From positions 443,233-507,232 of the forward strand of contig NZ_QJJZ01000001.1 in NCBI RefSeq assembly GCF_003201775.1: a stretch of 64,000 bases of DNA, read 5' to 3'. Positions 16,257-24,731 of the stretch are shown piece after piece. Both the position numbers and the translations under genes were made by a program. The notes under the pieces are model-generated. The model had not been told where the DNA came from. It saw nothing but the letters and a program-made list of their open reading frames with translations, and made no database searches. The stretch comes from Arenibacter sp. ARW7G5Y1. Lineage in GTDB: Bacteria; Bacteroidota; Bacteroidia; Flavobacteriales; Flavobacteriaceae. Within the stretch, counting starts at the first letter, position 1. The number at the start of each line of letters is the position of its first letter.

Positions 16257-16676
16257 CTAATTGTCTTTCAATAATTCTTCTGCCTGCCCAATGCTGGAAT
16301 TTATTTGATCCTTAAGGGCTTTCACCTTTGACTCTTCCTCATCCAGCCATTTTTGTTTTTCTTCCGTCAATGCTTTTCCGTTGAGTATTTCGTCGCCATC
16401 AAAACGATCGCCAAAACCCTTCATCCAGTCCATCATAGCTTTGTGTGCCACCTTTAATTCCTCCCTGGCAGCTACATAGTCGTCAGAAGAGGCATCATTA
16501 GTAATTTTTTCGTCCAATTGCGACACTAATTTACCTATGGTCCCCATTTTGGGCATTACCTCATCATGAATGGCCATTACGTTTTTCATCTGTGAATTAT
16601 CATTGTTTTGATCTTTACAGGAGTAGGCTACCGCAATTAGAACGGATAGCATAAGGATTAATTTTTTTTTTGTCAT
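16257..16676 (-). CDS. Small helical lipoprotein of unknown function
   Basis: I start this at ATG 16676 (MTKKKLILMLSVLIAVAYSC), which gives a clean lipoprotein signal with lipobox VAYSC. An earlier in-frame ATG adds 11 residues that would spoil the signal. The mature part, about 120 residues, is almost all helical and highly charged (MKNVMAIHDEVMPKMGTIGK, KVKALKDQINSSIGQAEELL), like the flavobacterial proteins sometimes labelled viral A-type inclusion proteins. It converges on gldD with a 7-base gap. No function can be assigned. Confidence 0.75.
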   Translation of the reverse strand: MTKKKLILMLSVLIAVAYSCKDQNNDNSQMKNVMAIHDEVMPKMGTIGKLVSQLDEKITNDASSDDYVAAREELKVAHKAMMDWMKGFGDRFDGDEILNGKALTEEKQKWLDEEESKVKALKDQINSSIGQAEELLKDN

Positions 16677-16920
16677 CGGGTAAGGTTTATTGCTGTTACA
16701 GCTGGCCAAAGAAGCCTGTTAAGTTAATATTTAATGGGGCCAATTGTTTTTCACATGGTCCAGATCAGTACATTTTAGGTTGCCAAAGATACTGAATTAT
16801 GAACGTTTTATAAACGATTTAAATACCATTCCCATGAAAATTGAAGGGGTTTGTGTTGCATACTGTATCTGTTGCTATGTAATGGATCCAATAACCGTCC
16901 ATATTCCTATTGATCCCAAA

Positions 16921-17487
16921 TTTATTAGTGAAACTCAATTTTGAGAAGTCTGTAAGGCGCACTTAAAATTGCAAGTTGAACTAATCCCGCCCTTTTCGGC
17001 GGGATCCAGGTCCACTACCTCGACCTTGGGGTCGATTCCTTTTATTAGTGAAACTCAATTTTGAGAAGTCTGTAAGGCGCACTTAAAATTGTAAGTTGAA
17101 CTAATCCCGCCCTTTTCGGCGGGATCCAGGTCCACTACCTCGACCTTGGGGTCGATTCCTTTTATTAGTGAAACTCAATTTTGAGAAGTCTGTAAGGCGC
17201 ACTTAAAATTGTAAGTTGAACTAATCCCGCCCTTTTCGGCGGGATCCAGGTCCACTACCTCGACCTTGGGGTCGATTCCTTTTATTAGTGAAACTCAATT
17301 TTGAGAAGTCTGTAAGGCGCACTTAAAATTGTAAGTTGAACTAATCCCGCCCTTTTCGGCGGGATCCAGGTCCACTACCTCGACCTTGGGGTCGATTCCT
17401 TTTATTAGTGAAACTCAATTTTGGGAAGTCTGTAAGGCGCACTTAAAATTGCAAGTTGAACTAATCCCGCCCTTTTCGGCGGAATCC
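16921..17487 (+). repeat. Tandem array of the 120-bp repeat (four full units plus a partial fifth)
   Basis: Units start at 16921, 17041, 17161, 17281 and 17401, exactly 120 bp apart. Units 2-4 are identical, and unit 1 differs from them at one base. Unit 5 differs at a few positions, is cut off at about 17487, and has a G-to-A change that breaks one pair of the main stem. Each unit holds the ATCCCGCC/GGCGGGAT stem and a second stem CGACC/GGTCG. Near identity of the central units points to recent amplification, by slippage or unequal recombination. The flanking DNA at 16677-16920 and 17488-17626 shows no gene. Confidence 0.97.
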
Positions 17488-17626
17488 GGGAAATTTGGGT
17501 ACTATTATCCGTCTTTGCGATTGGTTTCATAGGCAAATGTGGGCATTCAAATAATTCCATGTTAATTTTCGTGTATAAATCATTAAAATTCTGTAAATTA
17601 AATCCATAACCTAAAAATTCTATACA

Positions 17627-18082
17627 ATGAAACAATTTGCACTTCCTATTAGGTTTGGCATAGCTGTTAGCGGCTCATTAATTGCCTATTTCTTGTTACT
17701 GTCCCTTTTTAACCTCCACACCAATATTTTTTATAGTCTTTTTAATGGTGTAATAACGGGATTCGGAATATATGAGGCCATTAAATACTTTAGGGTCAAG
17801 GAAGGGCCTTCCTTTAATTATGGCACAGGTTTTACTGCGGGGATTGTTACCGGGTTTGTGGGTACATTGATTTTCACCATTTTTTTTGCCTTTTATGCTA
17901 CGGAGATAAATCTGGGGTTTTTGGAGGAGCTCTCCACGGTTTGGTTCAGGGATTATAATACTTCAGAGGGCATTGTGTTCTTTACTGTTGCCATTATGGG
18001 CTTTGCAACTTCCTTGGTATTGACCCTTTCATTTATGCAATTATTCAAGACCTCCAACAACCTCAAAAGGAAATCGGTTTAA
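17627..18082 (+). CDS. DUF4199 membrane protein
   Basis: 151 residues with four predicted membrane segments (about 10-30, 35-52, 68-92, 118-140), the pattern of the Bacteroidota DUF4199 family, including the turn FNYGTGFTAGIVTGFVGTLI after a charged loop. The role of the family is not known. The gene lies between the repeat array and the rplU promoter and seems monocistronic. Confidence 0.75.
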   Translation: MKQFALPIRFGIAVSGSLIAYFLLLSLFNLHTNIFYSLFNGVITGFGIYEAIKYFRVKEGPSFNYGTGFTAGIVTGFVGTLIFTIFFAFYATEINLGFLEELSTVWFRDYNTSEGIVFFTVAIMGFATSLVLTLSFMQLFKTSNNLKRKSV

Positions 18083-18098
18083 AAATCTTAAAAATCAC

Positions 18099-18128
18099 TT
18101 GTGGATTAAGGATTTAGGAGTATATTTG
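18099..18128 (+). promoter_or_regulatory. Promoter of rplU-rpmA
   Basis: TTG at 18099-18101 and TATATTTG at 18121-18128 are separated by 19 bases, an ideal match to the Bacteroidota consensus. The predicted leader is about 50 bases. Confidence 0.75.
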
Positions 18129-18183
18129 CACCCGCCTAAGTAAATATTAGGCTTGTTCTTAAATTTTATAAATAACACAAGCT

Positions 18184-18717
18184 ATGTACGCAATTGTAGA
18201 GATAGCAGGGCAGCAATTTAAAGTTGCGAAAGACCAAAAAGTGTATGTTCACCGTTTGCAAGACGAAGAAGGTAGCAAAGTAACCTTTGATAACGTTCTT
18301 TTGTTGGAAGATGGTAGTAACATTACAATTGGCGCCCCAGCTATAGACGGAGCCGCTGTTGAGGCTAAAGTCATTAAGCACCTAAAAGGTGATAAGGTAA
18401 TTGTCTTTAAAAAGAAAAGACGTAAGGGTTACAAAAAGAAAAACGGTCACCGTCAATATTTGACCGAATTGGTAATAGAAGGTATCATTACCTCTGGAGC
18501 CAAAAAATCCGAGAAGAAGGCGCAACCAAAAAAAGAAGCCAAGCCTGCCGCTAAAAAAGCAGCGGTAAAGGCGGAAGCTCCAAAGAAGGTGGAAGCTAAA
18601 GCTACCGAGGATTTGAGTAAAAACACGGTTGCTGAGTTAAGGGAATTGGCAAAAGCTAAGGGAGTTGAAGGTTATTCTTCAATGAAAAAAGCAGAATTAA
18701 TTGCCGCTTTAAGTTAA
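18184..18717 (+). CDS. rplU: Ribosomal protein L21 with C-terminal SAP/Rho-N-like extension
   Basis: Residues 1-103 are normal bL21 (MYAIVEIAGQQFKVAKDQKV start, KKKRRKGYKKKNGHRQ rRNA-binding loop). A Lys/Ala-rich linker of about 40 residues follows, ending in a folded-looking stretch at about 143-177, NTVAELRELAKAKGVEGYSS, with the Leu/Gly spacing of SAP or Rho-N nucleic-acid-binding modules. Total 177 residues against about 103 in E. coli. Such tails occur in other flavobacterial L21 proteins. rpmA follows after 24 bases. Confidence 0.95.
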   Translation: MYAIVEIAGQQFKVAKDQKVYVHRLQDEEGSKVTFDNVLLLEDGSNITIGAPAIDGAAVEAKVIKHLKGDKVIVFKKKRRKGYKKKNGHRQYLTELVIEGIITSGAKKSEKKAQPKKEAKPAAKKAAVKAEAPKKVEAKATEDLSKNTVAELRELAKAKGVEGYSSMKKAELIAALS

Positions 18718-18741
18718 TAACAAGAATAAAAACTATATATC

Positions 18742-19002
18742 ATGGCACATAAGAAAGGTGTAGGTAGTTCTAAAAACGGTAGGGAATCAGAATCAAAACG
18801 CTTGGGCGTTAAGATTTATGGTGGACAAGCTGCCATTGCAGGAAACATCATTGTAAGACAACGTGGTACCAGGCATAACCCAGGTGAGAATGTTTACGCT
18901 GGAAAAGATCATACTTTGCATGCAAAGGTAGATGGTCTTGTAAAGTTCCAAAAGAAAGCTGGAGGTAAATCTTATGTTTCTATTGAACCATTTGAAGCCT
19001 AA
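18742..19002 (+). CDS. rpmA: Ribosomal protein L27
   Basis: 86-residue bL27 at the peptidyl-transferase side of the 50S subunit. The N-terminus [20 protein letters not shown] is already in its mature form, with no leader peptide to be cleaved, and [21 protein letters not shown] is the conserved core. Cotranscribed with rplU and followed by a strong terminator. Confidence 0.97.
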   Translation: MAHKKGVGSSKNGRESESKRLGVKIYGGQAAIAGNIIVRQRGTRHNPGENVYAGKDHTLHAKVDGLVKFQKKAGGKSYVSIEPFEA

Positions 19003-19026
19003 AAAGAAAATCTTTTAAGATTTAGG

Positions 19027-19056
19027 AACCCTCTTTGGAAACAAAGAGGGTTTTTT
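19027..19056 (+). terminator. Intrinsic terminator of rplU-rpmA
   Basis: CCCTCTTTG 19029-19037 pairs with CAAAGAGGG 19042-19050 around GAAA and is followed by six T. Confidence 0.93.
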
Positions 19057-19085
19057 GTTTTACTTATTTAAAGATATTTTTTAGT

Positions 19086-19117
19086 CTTTGCTGGATGTGC
19101 AATTATGATTTATTACG
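19086..19117 (+). repeat. 32-bp direct repeat, left copy
   Basis: CTTTGCTGGATGTGCAATTA followed by TGATTTATTACG, identical to the copy at 19809-19840. It ends exactly where the inverted end of the inserted element begins. Confidence 0.95.
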
Positions 19118-19808
19118 GATCAAGAACAATTTTTGTGTTTATGAAAAAAAGGGATTAATTTGATCAGTCGTGTTTTTTTGATAAATAGTTTTTATTAATA
19201 GGAGCAATTTAGTAAAACCAATGATTAAATTATTTCCAAGGCTTCAATAATTCTTAACGGCCATGCCATCTCCACGACGGAAGAAGAACGACCAAACGAT
19301 AGACCTTGAGGGCAATACCCAAAGGTTTTTAATAACGGAAATGACTTATCTCACAGGAGGGTTGACGCAACGTAAGGACCGGCCTATTTTCAATTTACTT
19401 AAGTGGTTATTATGACCTGCCTTCGGCAGACAGGTTTTTTATAGGTTTTCGTGAATCTTCGATTTCGTCTTAAATCAAGTGGTTTTTACATTGGAAGGCG
19501 GAAGGCGTCCATAGAGCATTTCACCCAAGTGAAAGCGGCCTGGACGCCGGGGCCATGGAAAGTGCGTAGATTTAAAGAAATTTAAAATCAGCTTGGCCAT
19601 GGCTACAGCTGGCTCCTCCTAACCACAAGGTACCCCGTACCTTGGTTAGTAGGCCCTGGTCGTTTTTTATTCATCGGCTGGTCTATTGATTTTTAAAGGT
19701 ATTCATGAATGCTGCGCATTTGGGCGATGCAAAAAATGAACAGGACACAAAAATTAGATAGTAAATTATTTCTTTTTCTAATTTACACACAACTTTTGGG
19801 ATTGATCC
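19118..19808. mobile_element. Non-autonomous element or IS remnant with abutting inverted ends
   Basis: The segment starts (G)GATCAAGAACAATTTTTGTG and ends CACACAACTTTTGGGATTGATCC. The outer GGATCAA/TTGATCC pairs perfectly, and about 18 of the outer 29 positions match overall. Both ends touch the 32-bp direct repeats without a gap. Inside there is no transposase: only a 50-codon frame at 19263-19415 (MPSPRRKKNDQTIDLEGNT...), a long hairpin with GGCGTCCA 19504-19511 and TGGACGCC 19541-19548 (inner TTTCAC/GTGAAA), and a second hairpin with AAGGTAC 19627-19633 and GTACCTT 19637-19643. The right-end sequence recalls IS256-type termini, but this is from memory only. Confidence 0.55.
19263..19415 (+). 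CDS. Possible 50-residue ORF inside the element
   Basis: ATG 19263 to TGA 19413-19415 encodes a basic peptide starting MPSPRRKKNDQTIDLEGNTQ and ending NLLKWLL. It is the only frame in the element with coding character. I do not recognise it. It could be a degraded piece of the element's former protein. Confidence 0.25.
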   Translation: MPSPRRKKNDQTIDLEGNTQRFLITEMTYLTGGLTQRKDRPIFNLLKWLL

Positions 19809-19840
19809 CTTTGCTGGATGTGCAATTATGATTTATTACG
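19809..19840 (+). repeat. 32-bp direct repeat, right copy
   Basis: Second copy of the 32-bp sequence, starting one base after the right inverted end of the element. Downstream, 19841-19888 leads into the end of the SDR gene and holds nothing else. Confidence 0.95.
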
Positions 19841-19888
19841 TCCCATGGCGACTTTTTGCATTTTTAATCGTCCCTAGGCTGTTAAATC

Positions 19889-20992
19889 CTACCAGGGCTG
19901 GCTCCGAAAGTTGTTCAGCTTTGCATATGATACGGTTTCCGATAAATAATCCACAAGGTTGTAGTTGGGGATGGGTAAAATACTTTCCAAAAGGCGCGTA
20001 TCCCATTCATTGGGTTTAGAGGTCATATAAGGGTGTAAGTGCAGCCCAATGGTCTTGTAGTAATACTCTTCCAATTTTGAGGAAAATCCTGTTGAGGTAT
20101 TAATTTGATTCTCGGTAAAACTAAAATTAGAGAAACCTACGACCTTTAAAATTTTGGAAATGCCTTTTTTCATATTCGTCTCTTTGGAGTTAACAATGTT
20201 CAATTGTTGAATTTCAGTAGAAATTACCATGGCTATTACCTGGGCAGCATAGTCTGTAGGAATAATATTTAAGCCTGTAGCCGTATTGGTGGTAATACGT
20301 ATGGCATCCATGGAATTGCTATTGTGAAAAAACTTGGCAAAAAGGTAAAAAACCATGTATTTTGATATAAAATAATGTGGGCTCTCATTAATATTTCCTC
20401 CCAGAACGCTGGGCCGCAATATTTGAATGGGAATATTGTTTTCTTCCCCGGCTTTTAATAGGAATTTCTCAGAAGCGTGTTTGGAGGCTTCGTAATGGTT
20501 GCGATAGTCGCCATTTTTTATTTGGGTATAATCATTGTGCATTATTCCGGCCATATTTCCTGCCGCAAATGCAGTACTAATAAAAACGAATTTTACAATG
20601 CTACTGCGGTATGCATTGAATATTTCTTTGGTAAACTCTAAATTTTGACTGAATATTTCCTCTTTGGCGGCGGGATCCGTAGATAAATTGACGAGCCCGG
20701 CCGAGTGTATAAAATAATCCAATTTGGTGTTTCCTAGAAAGGACGTAGGATTTAATAATTCTTCCGCATCTACCGTGACTATTTTTTTTAAGACATCGGC
20801 AAGGTTCTTCTTTACAAAATCTGTTGCGAATTCACTGGTTACTACATTTTTGATACGTTGTTCAGGGCTAACCGTAGTTTTCCTGCGAACAGGAAGATAA
20901 ATGGTTTCAATACTTTGAAAGCGAAGCTCCAAAATAGAAAATAATACTCTAGAACCTAAGGTTCCGGTTGCTCCGGTTATGAGTATGTTCAT
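19889..20992 (-). CDS. NAD(P)-dependent SDR, thioester-reductase/male-sterility type
   Basis: 367 residues of an extended SDR. The nucleotide-binding motif GATGTLGS is at residues 7-14, the active-site tyrosine and lysine are in HYEASKHASEKFL near 168, and the substrate side carries LRPSVLGG. The overall pattern (long insertion after the first strand, SAGLVNLSTDP) fits the NAD_binding_4 group, which contains fatty acyl-CoA reductases and the reductase domains of thioester-linked pathways. The nearby phosphopantetheinyl transferase at 22606 makes a carrier-bound substrate conceivable, but there is no direct evidence. It precedes no other gene on its strand. Confidence 0.75.
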   Translation of the reverse strand: MNILITGATGTLGSRVLFSILELRFQSIETIYLPVRRKTTVSPEQRIKNVVTSEFATDFVKKNLADVLKKIVTVDAEELLNPTSFLGNTKLDYFIHSAGLVNLSTDPAAKEEIFSQNLEFTKEIFNAYRSSIVKFVFISTAFAAGNMAGIMHNDYTQIKNGDYRNHYEASKHASEKFLLKAGEENNIPIQILRPSVLGGNINESPHYFISKYMVFYLFAKFFHNSNSMDAIRITTNTATGLNIIPTDYAAQVIAMVISTEIQQLNIVNSKETNMKKGISKILKVVGFSNFSFTENQINTSTGFSSKLEEYYYKTIGLHLHPYMTSKPNEWDTRLLESILPIPNYNLVDYLSETVSYAKLNNFRSQPW

Positions 20993-21018
20993 TAGGTTGG
21001 TGTAGGAATTAAAAAATC

Positions 21019-21053
21019 AAAATCCTTATCTCTTTGACTGTGATAAGGATTTT
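21019..21053. terminator. Terminator after ahcY
   Basis: AAAATCCTTATC 21019-21030 pairs with GATAAGGATTTT 21042-21053. On the minus strand it is followed by a T run, so it ends ahcY transcripts and separates them from the SDR gene. Confidence 0.85.
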
Positions 21054-21100
21054 GGTTTTGTATTAAAATAGTTTTTGGAATCTTCCAAATGGGATTGCAA

Positions 21101-22417
21101 TTAGTACCTGTAATAGTCGGGCTTAAATGGTCCCTGAACGGTTACCCCAATATATTCAGCCTGTTCCGGTCTTAAAGTTTCCAATTCTACTCCCAATCGG
21201 GATAGGTGCAACGCTGCTACTTTTTCATCCAAATGTTTTGGAAGCATATACACATCATTCTTGTATTTGTCACTATGGTTCCAAAGTTCCATTTGAGCTA
21301 AGGTTTGGTTGGTGAACGAGTTGCTCATTACAAAACTTGGATGTCCGGTAGCACATCCCAAGTTTACCAATCTACCTTCGGCCAAAACAATTATATCCTT
21401 TCCGTCAAGCGTGTATTTATCTACTTGTGGTTTTATTTCATCCTTGGTATGTCCGTAATTTTTGTTCAACCAAGCCATGTCTATTTCATTGTCGAAATGG
21501 CCAATATTACAAACGATGATTTTGTCCTTCATCGCTTTAAAATGCTGCGACTGTATAATATCCTTATTTCCAGTAGTGGTTATTACGATATCTGCATTTC
21601 CAATGACAGTATCCATTCTCTTTACCTCAAATCCGTCCATTGCTGCCTGAAGGGCACAAATAGGATCAATTTCGGTAACCGTAACAATGGAACCTGCGCC
21701 TTTGAAAGAAGCTGCCGTGCCCTTCCCTACATCGCCATAACCTGCAACTACAACCCTTTTGCCCGCAAGCATGGTATCTGTAGCCCTTCTAATAGCGTCT
21801 ACTGCACTTTCCCTACAACCGTATTTGTTGTCGAATTTGGATTTGGTAACAGAATCGTTGACATTAATGGCCGGCATTGGTAAGGTTCCCTTTTTTACCC
21901 TCTCATATAATCTATGGACACCAGTGGTAGTCTCTTCGGAAAGGCCCTTGATACCTGAAGCCAATTCTGGGTATTTGTCCAATACCATATTGGTAAGGTC
22001 GCCGCCGTCATCCAAGATCATGTTTAAGGGTTGGCGATCTTCACCGAAAAATAAGGTCTGTTCAATGGCCCAATTAAATTCTTCTTCGCTCATTCCCTTC
22101 CAGGCATAAACGGGTACTCCGGCTGCCGCAATAGCAGCAGCCGCCTGATCTTGGGTAGAGAAAATATTACAGGAACTCCAAGTTACATCTGCGCCCAAAG
22201 CTACTAAAGTCTCAATAAGCACCGCTGTTTGTATGGTCATATGCAAACACCCGGCTATACGGGCGCCTTTAAGGGGCTGTTCTTTTCCGTATTCTTCCCT
22301 TAAGGACATTAGGCCTGGCATTTCGGCTTCCGCAAGTTCAATTTCTTTTCTTCCCCATTTGGCTAAGCCAATATCTTTTACCTTATAGGGTATGTATGGA
22401 ATGGTTTTAGTACTCAT
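21101..22417 (-). CDS. ahcY: S-adenosylhomocysteine hydrolase
   Basis: NAD-dependent enzyme that splits S-adenosylhomocysteine into adenosine and homocysteine and so keeps methylation reactions running. Marks are [16 protein letters not shown] near residue 57, the NAD loop GYGDVGKG near 216, the [15 protein letters not shown]-type segment ([18 protein letters not shown]) near 350 and the C-terminal KPDYYRY that reaches the neighbouring subunit's cofactor. 438 residues is normal for bacteria. Confidence 0.97.
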   Translation of the reverse strand: MSTKTIPYIPYKVKDIGLAKWGRKEIELAEAEMPGLMSLREEYGKEQPLKGARIAGCLHMTIQTAVLIETLVALGADVTWSSCNIFSTQDQAAAAIAAAGVPVYAWKGMSEEEFNWAIEQTLFFGEDRQPLNMILDDGGDLTNMVLDKYPELASGIKGLSEETTTGVHRLYERVKKGTLPMPAINVNDSVTKSKFDNKYGCRESAVDAIRRATDTMLAGKRVVVAGYGDVGKGTAASFKGAGSIVTVTEIDPICALQAAMDGFEVKRMDTVIGNADIVITTTGNKDIIQSQHFKAMKDKIIVCNIGHFDNEIDMAWLNKNYGHTKDEIKPQVDKYTLDGKDIIVLAEGRLVNLGCATGHPSFVMSNSFTNQTLAQMELWNHSDKYKNDVYMLPKHLDEKVAALHLSRLGVELETLRPEQAEYIGVTVQGPFKPDYYRY

Positions 22418-22605
22418 AAACTTTTTTGTTATTGTTAATTGTTCGTATTCGTCTTCAAATAAACTGGAGGATTGGATTAAAAATAATATAAATGAAGAAT
22501 ATCTTCGATTAGCCTATTCCTTCTCCTTTTTTATTTTTATTTTAGTAATAGAACAATTTTCTTATAATTTGCATTTGCAAAGGTAGTAATAACTTAAATA
22601 ATCTA

Positions 22606-23238
22606 ATGCCTCTTTATAAAACAATAACCGTTGGAGACAACTCCAAGCTCTTGATTTGGAAGGTTGAAGAAACGGAAACCCAGCTTTCTGAAGGAATTGT
22701 ACTAACGCCCCATTGCCAAAAACGTATGATGGGAATGAAGTCCGAATTGCACAGAAGGGGGTTTTTGAGCATTAGACATTTAATGGGGGTAGAGGGCTAT
22801 GTGGATCATGATCTATTTTACGATGATGCCGGCAAACCCCATTTAACCGATGGCAAGTTCATCTCCATTACACATTCGCACGAATTCACTGGAATTATAA
22901 TTTCGGATACCAAAGAGGTGGGAATCGATATTGAAATGCAACGTGAAAAAATTCTAAGGATAGCCAACAAGTATACTCCTTTGGAGGAGTATAAAACTGT
23001 TGCAAATGCAGAAGCCTTAATTAGAAAGCTTACCATTGTTTGGGGTGCCAAGGAATCCTTGTACAAGATATATGCACAACATGGACTTAGTTTTTTGCAC
23101 CATATTGATATTACGGATTTTTCATTGTCGGACACGGAGACTACGGGCACCATTCTTTATAAGGGAAAAACCTCCCATTACGATATTAAATTTTTGGAAT
23201 TCGAAGGTTATACCTGTGTGTACGCCGTTAAAAATTAG
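22606..23238 (+). CDS. 4'-phosphopantetheinyl transferase superfamily protein
   Basis: 210 residues. The magnesium-binding motif is VGIDIEMQREKI near residue 107 and the second motif is WGAKESLYKIY near 146, in the order and spacing of Sfp/HetI-type transferases that attach phosphopantetheine to carrier proteins. It is longer than AcpS, so it probably belongs to the broad-specificity class. No carrier protein or synthase cluster is next to it. Its last bases overlap the stop of a decayed minus-strand gene. Confidence 0.85.
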   Translation: MPLYKTITVGDNSKLLIWKVEETETQLSEGIVLTPHCQKRMMGMKSELHRRGFLSIRHLMGVEGYVDHDLFYDDAGKPHLTDGKFISITHSHEFTGIIISDTKEVGIDIEMQREKILRIANKYTPLEEYKTVANAEALIRKLTIVWGAKESLYKIYAQHGLSFLHHIDITDFSLSDTETTGTILYKGKTSHYDIKFLEFEGYTCVYAVKN

Positions 23239-23431
23239 GGGCCTTTAAAATGCGCTGTTGGCGCTGTTTCCCAATCCAATATTGCAGCTTCTTTTTCATG
23301 GGTTTGGTCAATTGTCCTATTTGGTAATCAATGTAATACATCTGCCAATTCGGAAATATTTTTTCTAGATAAATTCCAAGTCTTTTAATGGAAAAGTTAA
23401 TTTTGTAAAAACTTGAAATCTGGACCTTATA
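23228..23431 (-). pseudogene. 3' remnant of a minus-strand gene
   Basis: Between PPTase and pnuC the minus strand holds a 67-codon open stretch without a usable start: YKVQISSFYKINFSIKRLGI, then EKIFPNWQMYYIDYQIGQLT, and a basic end KKLQYWIGKQRQQRILKAPN. Amino-acid use is very protein-like (Tyr, Ile, Lys, aromatic clusters), unlike the usual shadow frames. Another frame just upstream (about 23510-23430) reads LIVLPISLYAQS, like a signal peptide, but contains a TAG. I read this as the C-terminal part of a degraded gene. No family is recognised. The remaining bases to 23574 show nothing more. Confidence 0.4.
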
Positions 23432-23574
23432 TTATGGCAAGTACTTTGGGCGTAAAGACTTATAGGCAATACGATCAGCTATAAGAGCCGTTTTAACTGG
23501 AAATGGATCCTCATTGGAGTGGTTGGAAAAGAGTTGTATAATGTTGAAAATTGTTAAATCTGACCCTAGTAATT

Positions 23575-24213
23575 ATGAGCCCCATTTTTGATTGGATTTT
23601 TGCCCAGTACCAGGACACTTCCACCCATTTGATAATTTTGGAAATGGTAGGGGTGTTTTTCGGATTTTTAAGTGTTTGGTACTCCATGCGCGAGAATATT
23701 TTGGTTTTCCCTACAGGAATCCTAAGCACAGGGCTGTTCGTTTATATTCTTTTGGTTTTTGGGTTATTGGGAGATATGTTGATCAATGCCTATTATTTTG
23801 CCATGAGTGTCTACGGATGGTATATTTGGACTAGAAAGATAGATGAGACCCATTTTATTCCCATAACAACAACGACTGCCCTGGAGAAAAAATGGTCAGC
23901 TGTTTTATTCGGGTCTACCGTTATATTCGTTGTTTTGGTATACGTAGTATTTGATAGGTTGGATAATTGGACAGCTTATGTGGATACCTTTACGACGGCT
24001 ATATTCTTTGTAGGAATGTGGCTTATGGCTAAGAAAAAACTTGAAAATTGGGTATATTGGATCATTGGCGATGTAATATCGGTTCCATTATATCTTTATA
24101 AAGGACTTATATTTACATCTCTGCAATATTTATTGTTCACTATTATTGCGATTTTCGGATACCTTGCATGGAAGAAAAGTTTAAACAAGAGCCCTCAAGT
24201 ATTGTTAAAGTAG
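23575..24213 (+). CDS. pnuC: PnuC-type nicotinamide riboside transporter
   Basis: 212 residues from ATG 23575 (MSPIFDWIFAQYQD). An earlier start at 23551 would add eight residues with no support. About seven membrane segments are visible, with the family block EMVGVFFGFLSVWYSMRENI, the central W..NAYYFAMSVYGWYIW and the C-terminal VYWIIGDVISVPLYLYKG. PnuC proteins carry nicotinamide riboside (related ones carry thiamine) by facilitated diffusion, driven by intracellular phosphorylation. The next gene encodes exactly such a kinase and overlaps it by 46 bases, which supports the nicotinamide riboside assignment. Confidence 0.9.
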   Translation: MSPIFDWIFAQYQDTSTHLIILEMVGVFFGFLSVWYSMRENILVFPTGILSTGLFVYILLVFGLLGDMLINAYYFAMSVYGWYIWTRKIDETHFIPITTTTALEKKWSAVLFGSTVIFVVLVYVVFDRLDNWTAYVDTFTTAIFFVGMWLMAKKKLENWVYWIIGDVISVPLYLYKGLIFTSLQYLLFTIIAIFGYLAWKKSLNKSPQVLLK

Positions 24214-24731
24214 TTTTATTTGGTCCCGAATCTACCGGGAAGACCACCTTGTCCCAAGAGTTGGCCACTCATTACAATACTGTTTGGGTACCTGAATATG
24301 CACGCGATTACCTTCAGAAAAAATGGGATAATGAGAAGAAAACCTGTGAACCCAAGGATTTATTGCCCATTGCAGAGGGCCAGATAAAATTGGAAAATTC
24401 CTTGACCAAAAAAGCAAATGAATTATTAATATGCGACACCGATCTTTTGGAGACCAAGGTATATTCCGAAGCTTATTATTTGGGGTACTGTGATCCAATT
24501 TTGGAAACTTACGCGCTACAGAATAGTTACGATATTTATTTTCTGACCTATATAGACATTCCGTGGGAAAAGGATGACTTAAGGGATAAACCCAATGATC
24601 GTGAACGAATGTTTCTATATTTCAAGGATACTTTGGAAAAATATAACAGGAATTTTATTATCTTAAAGGGTGATAAAAAAACAAGGCTTAGAACGGCCCG
24701 GAACTATATTAATCAATTACTGAGAAAATAA
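24168..24731 (+). CDS. NadR-like nicotinamide riboside kinase (AAA ATPase)
   Basis: 187-residue P-loop kinase with Walker A GPESTGKTT at about residues 19-27, the VPEYARDYL motif near 42, CDTDLLETKVYSEAYYLG near 87 and a lid region RDKPNDRERMF. This is the ribosylnicotinamide kinase half of NadR without the adenylyltransferase half. It would trap nicotinamide riboside imported by PnuC as NMN for NAD synthesis. Its start lies 46 bases inside pnuC and its stop overlaps the start of DUF4301 (TAATG), so the three genes are tightly coupled. Confidence 0.87.
   Translation: MEEKFKQEPSSIVKVVLFGPESTGKTTLSQELATHYNTVWVPEYARDYLQKKWDNEKKTCEPKDLLPIAEGQIKLENSLTKKANELLICDTDLLETKVYSEAYYLGYCDPILETYALQNSYDIYFLTYIDIPWEKDDLRDKPNDRERMFLYFKDTLEKYNRNFIILKGDKKTRLRTARNYINQLLRK

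Noticed and set aside
16921-17487. Regular 120-bp repeats as a CRISPR array
   Set aside because: The whole 120-bp unit is conserved with no unique spacers, and no cas genes are near. It is a tandem repeat.
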